From the NCBI GenBank assembly GCA_963810615.1, contig CAWEOA010000002.1, positions 496,001 through 560,000 on the forward strand: a stretch of DNA of 64,000 nucleotides. The letters are read 5' to 3'. Positions 8,131 to 16,346 of this stretch are shown here, one piece after another. Both the position numbers and the translations under genes were made by a program. Below the pieces are notes generated by a model that made no database searches, had not been told where the DNA came from, and saw only the letters and a list, made by a program, of their open reading frames with translations. Every line of letters starts with the position of its first letter. The first letter of the stretch is position 1. This DNA is from JARRQJ01 sp963810615. GTDB taxonomy: Bacteria; Pseudomonadota; Gammaproteobacteria; DRLM01.

Positions 8131-8409
8131 CAAAATGCAGCTTTGGGAATAGGAAAAATCAGGGATACCAGGGCAGTGGAATCTCTAAACGCCGTGCTCA
8201 ATGATCCAGTAGCAAGCGTAAGAGAGAATGCGGCCTGGGCACTTAAGGAACTTAAGAAGATACGAGCTGATGATTCTGTGATTTTACCGAATATAAGCTC
8301 GGCAGAAGAACATGTAACTAACGCCGAGAAAGAGCTTATAACAGGGTGCATCCAAAGCTCCAAGGAGAAGGAGAAAGATGCTACAGGAATTAACTTTGGA
8401 TGCGTATAG
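8095..8409 (+). pseudogene. HEAT/PBS-lyase repeat protein fragment
   Basis: The frame opens directly after a stop at 8092 with no ATG in a sensible place. Residues encoded from about 8125 to 8270 form one clear HEAT/PBS-lyase-type unit: AALGIGKIRDTRAV, then SLNAVLNDPVASV, then RENAAWALKELKK. Such units normally occur in tandem arrays of 5 to 20, so a single one is a relic or the 3' end of a longer gene. The C-terminal 50 residues are charged and unrecognised. A TTG at 8143 could allow an 88-residue product, but there is no ribosome binding site. Confidence 0.55.
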
Positions 8410-8434
8410 GCACAAATATAACTTGCGCGAAGCT

Positions 8435-8597
8435 TGACCTGCTCCCCCTTTTGCTACCACGATGATCTTAGTACAGTCTGCTTTCAGACGAGAAAGCGGG
8501 CATGAGGAAGTGGTTTACGGAAGCGCAGACCCTGAGAATCATTCTGGAGAATGAGCGCCCAGGCCAGCAAGGAAGCCAACAACCGTGGCACCACTAG
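8435..8597 (+). mobile_element. IS3-family (IS407-like) 5' remnant with truncated orfA
   Basis: TGACCTGCTCCCC at 8435 resembles the left terminal repeats of IS407-group elements (TGACCTGC.CCCC, from memory). Sixty-seven bases later, at 8502, an ATG opens MRKWFTEAQTLRIILENE, very close to the orfA start MRKRFTEEQI.RIL.E of such elements. The frame stops after 31 codons. No orfB or right end follows, so only the first 160 or so bases remain. Confidence 0.6.
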
Positions 8598-8739
8598 CGT
8601 AATCTCTGGGATCAAACCGCTCAACAAGCCAATTTCTCATCCACCAGCCAACCTATCTCCCAGGGGTACCGGAGGTCGTACCAGTTTGGCTCGACTGTTC
8701 ATAGCCATCGGATGTAAACTATTGGGACTCTGCAAGTTT

Positions 8740-8813
8740 GCGGGTGTAGTTCAATGGTAGAACTGTAGCTTCCCAAGCTACTAACGTGGGTTCGATTCCC
8801 ATCACCCGCTCCA
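8740..8813 (+). tRNA. glyT: tRNA-Gly (anticodon CCC)
   Basis: 74 bases with an encoded CCA. The acceptor stem GCGGGTG/CACCCGC is perfect, the D-arm is GTTC/GAAC, the anticodon stem GTAGC/GCTAC encloses loop TTCCCAA (anticodon CCC, reading GGG), and the T-arm is GTGGG-TTCGATT-CCCAT. The discriminator base is T. It lies at the end of the remnant region, as expected if the tRNA served as an insertion point, although no duplicated 3' end was found in the neighbourhood. Confidence 0.95.
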
Positions 8814-8936
8814 GCCTGTAACTATGGAATTTGCCGTCTAAGTCGGATTCGACGCACAGGGCTCTTCGAACCAAGTAAAGATATACGCTCGCCCCCACTA
8901 AATTCCGGATTGACTGCACCGCTGGTGGGCTTGTCG

Positions 8937-9428
8937 TCAACCCGGACGATGACGCGGCGGCACCAAGCCCTCAGCCGCCAAGTGACCCTGAAGATCCTGA
9001 GGAGATAAGCGGCTCAGGTCTTTAGCCAATTCATGCACTTCGAACCCTGCCTTAGGCGACACATGTAGTGCATTACGCAGGTAGCCGAGCATTTGTTTTT
9101 CCGCAACAACGATCAGTTTCTTCGCGCCCTGGCGCTGCGCGATCTGCACCGCTTCATCCGCCACCAGTTTGGCGAAGCGGCGCTTGAATTCCTCCGCATG
9201 CTGATCACGATGATCATCGTAACCATGGACCATCCCGTTGGCCGCATTACGGCCGGTCTTGGTGTCGCTCCACAGTTCACGGCCGAAAAGCTCCGACTCG
9301 GTATTGATCAGTGCTTCCCGGTGCTCCACCAAGTTCGGCCCCGACTCCACGGCCGGTTGTCGTACCGGTTCCAAGCAAAAAAAGCGTGCACGAACACCAT
9401 CGACGGTTACCACACAATAATCACTCAT
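8937..9428 (-). CDS. Host attachment family protein
   Basis: 163 residues starting at MSDYCVVTVDGVRARFF. This is the 'protein required for attachment to host cells' family, widespread in free-living proteobacteria despite its name. Supporting segments are an N-terminal beta-strand with an aromatic pair, the polar stretch 'ELWSDTKTGRNAANGMVHGYDDHRDQHAEEFKRRFAK' (GRNAANG then HRDQHAEEF), and the late 'LIVVAEKQMLGYLRN'. The fold resembles bacterial release-factor-1-like (baeRF) domains, so a role in ribosome rescue or stress is possible. The ATG at 9428 is preferred over an in-frame start at 9476 because family members begin at that point. Confidence 0.75.
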   Translation of the reverse strand: MSDYCVVTVDGVRARFFCLEPVRQPAVESGPNLVEHREALINTESELFGRELWSDTKTGRNAANGMVHGYDDHRDQHAEEFKRRFAKLVADEAVQIAQRQGAKKLIVVAEKQMLGYLRNALHVSPKAGFEVHELAKDLSRLSPQDLQGHLAAEGLVPPRHRPG

Positions 9429-9535
9429 GAGGGCACCCTTCTTTCTCGCTCGTTGTCCCATGGGTGAAATCACCATGGTATTACATGGGAATCATCACCC
9501 CGCATTCACGATACAGCAAGCGTAGTCCTAACCCA

Positions 9536-9637
9536 TCAATGGCCGATGATACCCAGCATATAGAGCATTAAAACCAGGGCAATGACGGCGGATATGATGA
9601 CCATACCCAAGATCATGAAGGCAAAGAAGACGCGCAT
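9536..9637 (-). CDS. 33-residue single-pass membrane peptide
   Basis: ATG at 9637, stop TGA at 9536-9538. The product starts MRVFFAFMILGMVIIS and is hydrophobic for almost its whole length, ending MLGIIGH. It begins 34 bases after the stop of the 9672-10064 gene on the same strand. A good ribosome binding site is not obvious (the upstream region reads TTGAGGGTGCTGAGC). The composition is that of a real small membrane protein rather than random sequence, but chance cannot be excluded. Confidence 0.4.
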   Translation of the reverse strand: MRVFFAFMILGMVIISAVIALVLMLYMLGIIGH

Positions 9638-9671
9638 CGAAATTTGGCGGTTAGCTCAGCACCCTCAAGGC

Positions 9672-10064
9672 TCAAGCGGCGCCAGCCCCCTCTTTATCAA
9701 GCAATTGCAGGGAGGCATTGCATACCGGGCAGTAACTCCACATGGGCAGGTGGTCGGAAGCCTCCAGGGCAAGGGTGAATTCTTCCTTCCCGGAAGGGCA
9801 CAAACCGCTCACATGGTCCGGCACTTCCGTGACCCGATAGCGTCTTACGGCCAGGACCGGCCCTGCGATCAGGAAACCCGGCACCAAGATAAAGTGCGCG
9901 ATGATAATGGGTAGCGACAACACGGCGAACAACCACATCAATGCCCAGGTTTTGGCGGCGCGAATCTTTCGCTCCTTCGCATCAAAGGCTTTTAAATGCA
10001 GGATACCGTCGCCTGTAACCTCACCACTCTTGAGCACAATAGGATGTTCGACCATCGTTGTCAT
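9672..10064 (-). CDS. Small membrane protein with C-terminal Cys-pair (zinc-ribbon-like) end
   Basis: 130 residues from the ATG at 10064 (MTTMVEHPIVL); a longer frame to 10112 lacks family-like residues. The middle holds two adjacent hydrophobic segments, about residues 40-62 and 64-75 (WALMWLFAVLSLPIIIAHF, then LVPGFLIAGPVLAV), followed by a cytoplasmic tail with a CPVC pair and an earlier Cys. No family was recognised. The Cys cluster (C-PSG..., CPVC) may bind a metal. The gene is followed by the 33-residue peptide gene, suggesting a small membrane-protein operon. Confidence 0.55.
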   Translation of the reverse strand: MTTMVEHPIVLKSGEVTGDGILHLKAFDAKERKIRAAKTWALMWLFAVLSLPIIIAHFILVPGFLIAGPVLAVRRYRVTEVPDHVSGLCPSGKEEFTLALEASDHLPMWSYCPVCNASLQLLDKEGAGAA

Positions 10065-10209
10065 ACGCAAAATCACTCCCCTGGTTTTTAAACATGCCCG
10101 GCCGGAAAGCATACCATACCGCCTCGCCGCTCACGGCCCCATTGGGGGGAACCCCCGGGTCACTGTATGATATTCATTCCTGATGAGCTGGCAACCTTTA
10201 AGGGATTCC

Positions 10210-12480
10210 ATGAGGCGACTATTCAAGGCATTTGCATGGGGCGTCGGCATCATTGCGGCGCTGCTCATCGCCGCCGCCATCTATATCTTCTTGATCTTCG
10301 ACCCCAACAAATATAAGGCGGAGATCACCGCCGCGGTGCACAAGGCCACGGGCCGCGAGTTCACGATTCAGGGCGATTTGAAATTATCCCTGTTCCCCTG
10401 GCTGGGAGTGGAAACCGGTGGAATGACCCTGAATAATCCATCCAGTTTCGACCGGCAACCCTTCGCCAAGATCGACGACGCAGCCATCAAAGTGAAACTG
10501 TTGCCCTTGCTCCACAAGGATGTGGAAGTCGATACCGTAACCTTGAACGGCCTGTATCTGAATCTGATGCGCACGGCGGCGGGACGCGGCAACTGGGAAG
10601 ATCTCACCGCCGGCGGCAAACAGCCATCGCCGCCCAGCCCTGGGCAAAGCCTCGTGGCGCCGACGGTGACCGCCTTCGCCATCGGCGGCATTCGCATTCA
10701 AAACGCCACCGTCATCTGGGACGACCGCCAGAACCAGACCCGTTACGAGTTGAGCGATTTATCGCTGCACACCGGCCCGGTTTCCCCCGCGGCACCCGTC
10801 ACATTGGCGGTAACGACGCAATTAAAAAGCACCGCACCCGCCCTCACTGCGCACCTTGACCTGAGCACTCAAGCACTCTATGACTTCAAGGCACAACAGC
10901 TGCAGCTCACAGGATTGAAACTTACCGTTGCCGCTCAAGGCCAGGCCCTGCCTGCGGACGAAACCAAACTCACCCTCACCACCGACGCCGTTCTTAAACT
11001 CCCCGACCAACAATACCGGCTGTCCAAACTGAAGCTGCTGGCTTCGCTGCACGGCAAGCAGTTGCCCGGAAAGCAAGTCGATGCGGCTCTCGACGCCAAT
11101 GTAGCGGTCGATCTCAAGCAAGGAAGCTTGCGCGTCGACTCGCTCAACCTCCAGACGTGGAACGTCAAGATCCAGGGATCGCTGCAAGGCTTGGGATTGC
11201 TGACCACGCCACGCTTCAGCGGTGATCTCACCGTTCCAGGATTTAATGCCCGCGAACTGCTGGGTCACTTCAGCGACGGAGCGCTCAACACCGCCGACAA
11301 ACAAGCCCTCACCGCCGTCAGTGCCAATCTGGAATTCACCGCTTCTACTACCGGAGCCGAACTTACCAAGCTGGCAGCCAAGCTGGACCAGACTCAGATC
11401 AGCGGCAAGGCCTCCATCGCCAACTTCTCGCACCCCGCTTATCGTTTCCAGCTCGTCGTGGATGACATCGATGCCGACCGTTATCTACCGCCGGCCGCGA
11501 CGACCAGCGCCAAACCCGTGACGCCTGCCACGGCGGCCGGCGCGGGAGCGGCCGACATACCGCTGGCGACACTGCGTAGCCTGAACGTCGACGGCAATCT
11601 CAGCGTGGGCAAACTCAAGATCGCCAAGCTCAAGCTTAGTGATATCAAACTGGGCATCAATGCCGCGGGGGGCGTGATCCGCGCCAAACCGCTGGCGGCG
11701 CAACTCTACGGCGGCAGCTATCGCGGCGATTTGCGCCTGGATGCGCGCGGCAAGACCTTGCAACTGAGCATGGACGAAACTCTAAGCTCTATCGAGATCG
11801 GACCGCTGAGCCGGGACCTGCTGCAAAAAGATCTGGTCGCAGGCGCCGGCAATGTCCACCTCCAATTGACCGGAACCGGCATCAGCCCCGAGGAATTGAA
11901 GCACACCGTCACCGGCAACATCGGATTCTCCCTGCAAAACGGCCGCGTCAACGGCATCAATCTCCTGGACATGATCCAAAAGGACTATGTCAAATATGTG
12001 CAGAGTCTGGCGATCGATGCCGGCAAACTCAATCAGACGGTCTTCTCCAAATTCACCGCCACTGCTAAGGTCGACAAAGGCTTGATCACCACCAACGACC
12101 TGGTACTCGACTCGGCGCAATTGAATGTCAAAGGCCGCGGCAACATCAACCTGGCCGATGGAAGTCTGGCGATGCATCTTGACGCCTTACCTAGGGGACA
12201 ACTGGCCAAGCAACTGGGGCAATTCAAGGACATGGTGATCCCCATCCGGGTCGAAGGCACCTTTAGCGCACCGAAATTCGCCACCGATCTGGACGAAGCC
12301 CTCAAACAAAAACTGAAGGCGCGCCTGGACAGGGAAAAACAAAAGGCACAAGCGGAACTGCAAAAAAAGGCCAATGAAGAAAAAGCCAAGCTCCAACAAA
12401 AGCTGAAACAGCAGCAGGACCAGGCAGAGAAGAAGCTGCAGGAACAACTGCAACACAAGCTCAAAGATTTATTTAAGTAA
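10210..12480 (+). CDS. asmA: AsmA family protein
   Basis: 756 residues from the ATG at 10210, which has an AAGGG ribosome binding site and starts MRRLFKAFAWG; an upstream ATG at 10183 has none. One N-terminal inner-membrane anchor (about residues 8-30) is followed by the AsmA signature 'FDPNKYKAEITAAVHKATGREFTIQGDLKLSLFPWLGV' (DPNKYK, then TGREF, then SLFPWLGV). A long beta-rich region and the C-terminal AsmA_2 domain ('NGRVNGINLLDMI') complete it. The last 70 residues are a Lys/Gln/Glu-rich coiled coil. The family forms a periplasmic groove implicated in phospholipid movement to the outer membrane. mutY follows 33 bases later. Confidence 0.9.
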   Translation: MRRLFKAFAWGVGIIAALLIAAAIYIFLIFDPNKYKAEITAAVHKATGREFTIQGDLKLSLFPWLGVETGGMTLNNPSSFDRQPFAKIDDAAIKVKLLPLLHKDVEVDTVTLNGLYLNLMRTAAGRGNWEDLTAGGKQPSPPSPGQSLVAPTVTAFAIGGIRIQNATVIWDDRQNQTRYELSDLSLHTGPVSPAAPVTLAVTTQLKSTAPALTAHLDLSTQALYDFKAQQLQLTGLKLTVAAQGQALPADETKLTLTTDAVLKLPDQQYRLSKLKLLASLHGKQLPGKQVDAALDANVAVDLKQGSLRVDSLNLQTWNVKIQGSLQGLGLLTTPRFSGDLTVPGFNARELLGHFSDGALNTADKQALTAVSANLEFTASTTGAELTKLAAKLDQTQISGKASIANFSHPAYRFQLVVDDIDADRYLPPAATTSAKPVTPATAAGAGAADIPLATLRSLNVDGNLSVGKLKIAKLKLSDIKLGINAAGGVIRAKPLAAQLYGGSYRGDLRLDARGKTLQLSMDETLSSIEIGPLSRDLLQKDLVAGAGNVHLQLTGTGISPEELKHTVTGNIGFSLQNGRVNGINLLDMIQKDYVKYVQSLAIDAGKLNQTVFSKFTATAKVDKGLITTNDLVLDSAQLNVKGRGNINLADGSLAMHLDALPRGQLAKQLGQFKDMVIPIRVEGTFSAPKFATDLDEALKQKLKARLDREKQKAQAELQKKANEEKAKLQQKLKQQQDQAEKKLQEQLQHKLKDLFK

Positions 12481-12513
12481 TTCACTGCTGATGATTCAGC
12501 CACACGAGCTACG

Positions 12514-13605
12514 ATGACCGTAAACAAGAAGCAAGCATCCACCGGGAGAAATACGCCGCACTTCAGCGACCTGCTCCTGCAGTGGTGGGATCGACACGGC
12601 CGCAAGGGCCTGCCTTGGCAGCAACAGGCCACCCCCTATCGGGTCTGGGTTTCCGAAATCATGCTGCAACAAACCCAGGTCGCCACCGTCATCCCCTATT
12701 TTCAGCGCTTCATGGCACGCTTCCCGTCCATAGAGAGCCTGGCCGCCGCCACTGCGGATGAAGTACTGCATCATTGGAGCGGCCTCGGCTACTATGCCCG
12801 CGCCCGCAATCTGCACAAGGCGGCACACATCATCTGCGAGCGATATAGCGGCGAATTTCCCTTGGACGTCAACGACGTCATGGCCTTGCCCGGTATCGGC
12901 CGTTCCACGGCGGGCGCCATCCTGGCGCTGGCGGCGGGGCAGTTCCATCCCATCCTGGACGGGAACGTCAAACGGGTCCTCACCCGCCTGCACGCCATCG
13001 AAGGCTGGCCCGGCACCAAGGAGATCGAAGGCCAATTGTGGCGGCTGGCGCAAGACCACACACCCCGCCGGCGCACGGCTCACTATACTCAGGCGATCAT
13101 GGATCTGGGCGCCACGCTGTGCACCCGGGCACGGCCCTCGTGTGAGCGCTGCCCCGCGCAAGTGCAGTGTCGCGCCTACGCCCAACAGCGCAGCGCGGAT
13201 TTCCCCACCCCCAAGCCGCGGGGGACGCTGCCGGTACGCCGCACGCAGCTGCTATTGGTGCGCGATGCCGCGGCGGCGATATTGCTGACCAAACGTCCCC
13301 CCTCGGGCATATGGGGCGGTCTGTGGAGTCTGCCCGAGTGCGCCGTCGGCGCCGATATCGCCGACTGGTGCCACCGGCGCTTGGGCTTCGATATTGAAGA
13401 AGAAGAGCGTTGGCCGGTATTACGCCATACCTTCAGCCATTTTCATCTGGATATCCATCCGGTGCTGGTGCGCGTCGGCGCGCGCGCAGCCGCGGTCATG
13501 GATGATGCCGAGAGCGTTTGGTACAATCCGCAAAAACCACAACAACTGGGACTCGCCGCCCCGATTCAACGCTTGTTAAACCAGCTATCCATTAATTACG
13601 CTTAA
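12514..13605 (+). CDS. mutY: A/G-specific adenine glycosylase MutY
   Basis: 363 residues, normal length. It removes adenine mispaired with 8-oxoguanine. The N-terminal HhH-GPD domain has the catalytic Glu in SEIMLQQTQV, the helix-hairpin-helix 'MALPGIGRSTAGAI', the Asp in ILDGNVKRV, and the 4Fe-4S loop C-x6-C-x2-C-x5-C (CTRARPSCERCPAQVQC). The C-terminal Nudix-like domain that recognises oxoG occupies about residues 235-350. yggX follows 18 bases downstream, the common gammaproteobacterial arrangement. Confidence 0.97.
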   Translation: MTVNKKQASTGRNTPHFSDLLLQWWDRHGRKGLPWQQQATPYRVWVSEIMLQQTQVATVIPYFQRFMARFPSIESLAAATADEVLHHWSGLGYYARARNLHKAAHIICERYSGEFPLDVNDVMALPGIGRSTAGAILALAAGQFHPILDGNVKRVLTRLHAIEGWPGTKEIEGQLWRLAQDHTPRRRTAHYTQAIMDLGATLCTRARPSCERCPAQVQCRAYAQQRSADFPTPKPRGTLPVRRTQLLLVRDAAAAILLTKRPPSGIWGGLWSLPECAVGADIADWCHRRLGFDIEEEERWPVLRHTFSHFHLDIHPVLVRVGARAAAVMDDAESVWYNPQKPQQLGLAAPIQRLLNQLSINYA

Positions 13606-13623
13606 GTTGCCAGGAGAATTGCG

Positions 13624-13893
13624 ATGTCTCGAACGGTTCAGTGCATTAAACTCGGTCGCGAAGCGGAGGGCCTGCCCTTGCCGCCTTATCCCGGCGAACT
13701 GGGCAAGCGCATCTTCGAGCACGTCTCCAAGGAGGCGTGGCAGATGTGGCTCAAGCACCAGACCATGCTCATCAACGAAAACCGCATCTCCCCCATCGAC
13801 CCCAAGGCCCGCCAGTTTCTGGAAGGCGAGATGGAGAAATTCTTCTTCGGCGCAGGCTCGGCGACGCCTGAAGGTTACGTACCGGAAAAATAA
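13624..13893 (+). CDS. yggX: Probable Fe(2+)-trafficking protein YggX
   Basis: 89 residues, the standard length. It begins [11 protein letters not shown], with the conserved Cys7 and 'EAEGL...[11 protein letters not shown]' region, and ends with the family pattern '[12 protein letters not shown]' and a GYVPEK tail. In Escherichia coli and Salmonella this protein protects Fe-S enzymes against oxidative damage. A GGAGAATT-type ribosome binding site lies before the ATG, and the gene directly follows mutY, which encodes an Fe-S enzyme, in an apparent operon. Confidence 0.95.
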   Translation: MSRTVQCIKLGREAEGLPLPPYPGELGKRIFEHVSKEAWQMWLKHQTMLINENRISPIDPKARQFLEGEMEKFFFGAGSATPEGYVPEK

Positions 13894-13922
13894 GCTATCA
13901 GCTGAAGATTACAGGCCGGCCG

Positions 13923-14969
13923 TTATTTCGTCGCAGGCGCATCCATGGCACAACGGAAGCCGAGGTCGGTGCCGCTGAGGGTGGGGTCGGCATGATTGCG
14001 GCGCGCGCCGCGATAGAAAATACTCAGGGCATAGTGCCCCACCCCCGACCCGCCGCCACGCAGCACCTTATGGATATCGCCGTAGGCGGGATGCTGATAA
14101 TCGGAACCGGGATAGGCCTGAAACCAATCGTCCACCCATTCCGAGACATTACCCGCCATGTCGTAGACGCCATAGGGGGATTTGTCCTCGGGCATGGAAC
14201 CCACCGGCGCCACCGGCTCGTCCTCGTCGCGATCGGCCCCGGTGTTGGTCTTGGATGCATCCCACTTGTTGCCCCAGGGATATTCCAATCCATCGGGACC
14301 GCGCGCCGCCTTTTCCCATTCCGCCTCGCTGGGTAGACGCTTGCCCGCCCAGCGGCAATAACTGTAGGCGTCATACCAATTGACCTCAGTGACCGGCAAA
14401 GTGTCGCGATGGCGCTGAATCTTGAACATCGCAGCGAGCAGGGCATCCTTGCTCATCTTGGTGGTGTCCATGTCCAGCTTGAAATACTGGCTGGCGATCC
14501 AGCGCAAGCCGGTGAGGTCCGCCGCTTCCAGCTTGTCGTCCGTAACATTATAGGCATTTTGTATCCAATAGCGCGGCTCCTGGTAGTCGGTGCCGGTTTG
14601 ACGGCTCTGCGCCTTCATGTCCTGGACGAAGGCCTTGTATTTGGCGTTGCTCACCTCGTACTTATCGATGTAATAGTCCTGCAAATAGGCCTTATGGCGG
14701 GGATGCTCATTGAGATAGAGGGGATCGACCAGGCCGTATTCCTGCTTCAGCCCCTTGGTATCCACCTTATCGCTGCCCATGATGAACGGCCCGGCGGGGA
14801 TGAGCACCATCTCGGCGGGGATTGCGGGTGGATGGGTGGCGGCCTGGGCTTGCGAACCCGGGTCCTTGCCGCTGCACGCCGCCAGCGGCATCAACACGCC
14901 CAGCAATACGCCGTGTGTGTACCGGATTTTAAGCTTGCGGCGCCCCCTGCTCTTCACGTCCCGCCCCAT
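13923..14969 (-). CDS. FGE-sulfatase (SUMF1) domain lipoprotein
   Basis: 348 residues. A lipobox (LMPLAAC, Cys32) marks it as a lipoprotein. From about residue 55 the formylglycine-generating-enzyme fold is evident: 'EMVLIPAGPFIMGSD', 'YYIDKYEVSNAKYKAF', 'PVTEVNWYDAYSYCRWAGKRLPSEAEWEKAARG' (WAGKRLPSEAEWEKAA), 'DMAGNVSEWVDDW', 'VLRGGG' and a final LGFRCA. The active-site Cys pair of aerobic FGE is absent (GGGSGVGHYALS), so it should not make formylglycine. It starts one base after the stop of the heme-carrying paralogue, so the two are translated as a unit. Confidence 0.85.
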   Translation of the reverse strand: MGRDVKSRGRRKLKIRYTHGVLLGVLMPLAACSGKDPGSQAQAATHPPAIPAEMVLIPAGPFIMGSDKVDTKGLKQEYGLVDPLYLNEHPRHKAYLQDYYIDKYEVSNAKYKAFVQDMKAQSRQTGTDYQEPRYWIQNAYNVTDDKLEAADLTGLRWIASQYFKLDMDTTKMSKDALLAAMFKIQRHRDTLPVTEVNWYDAYSYCRWAGKRLPSEAEWEKAARGPDGLEYPWGNKWDASKTNTGADRDEDEPVAPVGSMPEDKSPYGVYDMAGNVSEWVDDWFQAYPGSDYQHPAYGDIHKVLRGGGSGVGHYALSIFYRGARRNHADPTLSGTDLGFRCAMDAPATK

Positions 14970-14970
14970 G

Positions 14971-16035
14971 TCAGGAGGCATCCTTGGCGCAACGGAAGCC
15001 GAAGCTCTCGTTCTTGACCTTCTTGTTGAAGAAGCTGCGGTTGAATGTCGGCGCGGAAATGCCGCATTTATAGAAGGAACAATCCCACCACGAGCCGCCT
15101 TTGAGCTGCTTGTATTTTTCGCCGTAATTCTCGCTGGGGTGTTTATTACCGGGATAGGCCACGTACCAGGACGAGGTCCACTCCCAAACATTGCCGGACA
15201 TATCGTAGAGGCCATAAGGGCTCTTGCCCGCCTCGAACGCGCCTACGGGAGTGGTATCGCCCTGTTGACCGAGCTTGGCCCAGCGCTGCGGGGTATTGGC
15301 CTTGTCGAGACCGAACTCCGCCCCCCAGGGAAACATCCGCCCGTCGGTGCCCCGCGCCGCCTTTTCCCATTCCGCATCGGTGGGTAAACGCTTACCCGCC
15401 CAGCCGCAATACGCCTTGGCGTCAAACCAGGTAACGAAGGTCACCGGGTGATCGGCCTTGCCATCCGGATAGGTGCGATTACGGAAATGGTCCGGCGAGC
15501 GGCGCCCGGTGGCATCGATAAACTTCTTGTACTGGGCATTGGTGACCTCGTATTTGTCTATCCAATAGGACTTCAAGGTGACGGTATGCTGCGGACCTTC
15601 ATCGGGCAACCGTTCATCGGTGCCCATGATGAACTTGCCGGCCGGGATCAGGATCATGGGATTGGGCGCATCACCCAGGCGGCTCTTGGGATAATACATG
15701 GGCAGACTCATACCCGGCGGTAAGGGTTGGTTGGATTTATCCTCCGCCGGCAGCGGCGGATTCGGCTTCATCGGTTGAGGCTGTGATTCATCCTCGGCCG
15801 CCGCCTGCAGACTATGACAACGGTGACAATCTTTGCCCGACTTGGCGGCGCTAAAGGCGGGGGTACCTATTTTCTTATGGCAGGCAACACATTCCTTGGC
15901 ATCGAAATGGGGAAAATCCGACATTTGTGCCGCGGTCACCGTGGTGGAAGAAATAATCATCGCCCCCAAAACACACAACAGCCCCAACAGGGCGCGACTC
16001 GACCGCAAACAATACCTATACGGGGAATTTCTCAT
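14971..16035 (-). CDS. Di-heme c N-terminal region fused to an FGE-sulfatase (SUMF1) domain
   Basis: 354 residues from the ATG at 16035. A signal peptide (hydrophobic core about 14-32) is followed by two heme c motifs, C49-V-A-C-H53 and C70-H-R-C-H74, then a Pro-rich linker (88-118). A complete FGE fold runs from residue 126 ('PMILIPAGKFIMGTD', 'WAGKRLPTDAEWEKAARG', 'DMSGNVWEWTSSW', 'KGGSWW', 'FGFRCA'). Two cysteines, Cys319 and Cys324, keep the C-x4-C spacing of the copper-binding pair of aerobic FGE, shifted one residue from the GGS motif. The protein must be periplasmic to receive heme. NirV-type FGE relatives sit near nitrite reductases, but none is encoded here. Confidence 0.85.
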   Translation of the reverse strand: MRNSPYRYCLRSSRALLGLLCVLGAMIISSTTVTAAQMSDFPHFDAKECVACHKKIGTPAFSAAKSGKDCHRCHSLQAAAEDESQPQPMKPNPPLPAEDKSNQPLPPGMSLPMYYPKSRLGDAPNPMILIPAGKFIMGTDERLPDEGPQHTVTLKSYWIDKYEVTNAQYKKFIDATGRRSPDHFRNRTYPDGKADHPVTFVTWFDAKAYCGWAGKRLPTDAEWEKAARGTDGRMFPWGAEFGLDKANTPQRWAKLGQQGDTTPVGAFEAGKSPYGLYDMSGNVWEWTSSWYVAYPGNKHPSENYGEKYKQLKGGSWWDCSFYKCGISAPTFNRSFFNKKVKNESFGFRCAKDAS

Positions 16036-16130
16036 GGGGAAGTACACCCTGAAAGCTATTTTATAAACCTATTTCGCACAAAGACACCTTGACTCACGAC
16101 CACTCAGCCGCTTTAATACGCGTTCCCTCG

Positions 16131-16206
16131 GGCCAGGTAGCTCAGTTGGTAGAGCAGGGGATTGAAAATCCCCGTGTCGGCGGTTCGATTCCGTCCCTGG
16201 CCACCA
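16131..16206 (+). tRNA. pheT: tRNA-Phe (anticodon GAA)
   Basis: 76 bases including CCA. The acceptor stem GGCCAGG/CCTGGCC is perfect, the anticodon stem GGGGA/TCCCC encloses TTGAAAA (anticodon GAA), and the T-loop reads TTCGATT. The discriminator base is A. It stands alone between the FGE pair and cysQ. Confidence 0.96.
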
Positions 16207-16346
16207 ACCCTTACCCTTCGCAACACAACATGCTCTCAAAGGGAGGGGACATCCTGGGATGTACAGGGCGGCTAGTTTAGCAACCACTCCCCGCAACGTC
16301 CATGCCTCTAAGACCCCCCAAACCTCAGGAAAACACTAGTAAAAGG

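Larger units (their letters stand above)
7871..8739. other. 870-base region of decayed and foreign fragments
   Basis: No intact gene was found between thiS and tRNA-Gly. The stretch holds a perfect 8-base inverted repeat (8094-8101 with 8123-8130), a HEAT-repeat fragment without a start (8095-8409), an IS3-type terminal sequence and the first 30 codons of a transposase-like orfA (8435-8597). The rest (7880-8090 and 8600-8739) shows no recognisable coding or RNA signal. It reads as an insertion scar next to a tRNA gene. Confidence 0.6.

Noticed and set aside
8719..8940. Minus-strand open frame containing MGIEPTLVAWEATVLP
   Set aside because: It is the antisense of tRNA-Gly, a well-known source of false protein predictions.
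15077..15372. Alternative frames in the paired FGE genes as a frameshifted third gene
   Set aside because: Both FGE genes are intact in single frames; the other frames are shadows.
16069..16296. Minus-strand open frame containing ESNRRHGDFQSPALP
   Set aside because: It is the antisense of tRNA-Phe, another classic artefact.
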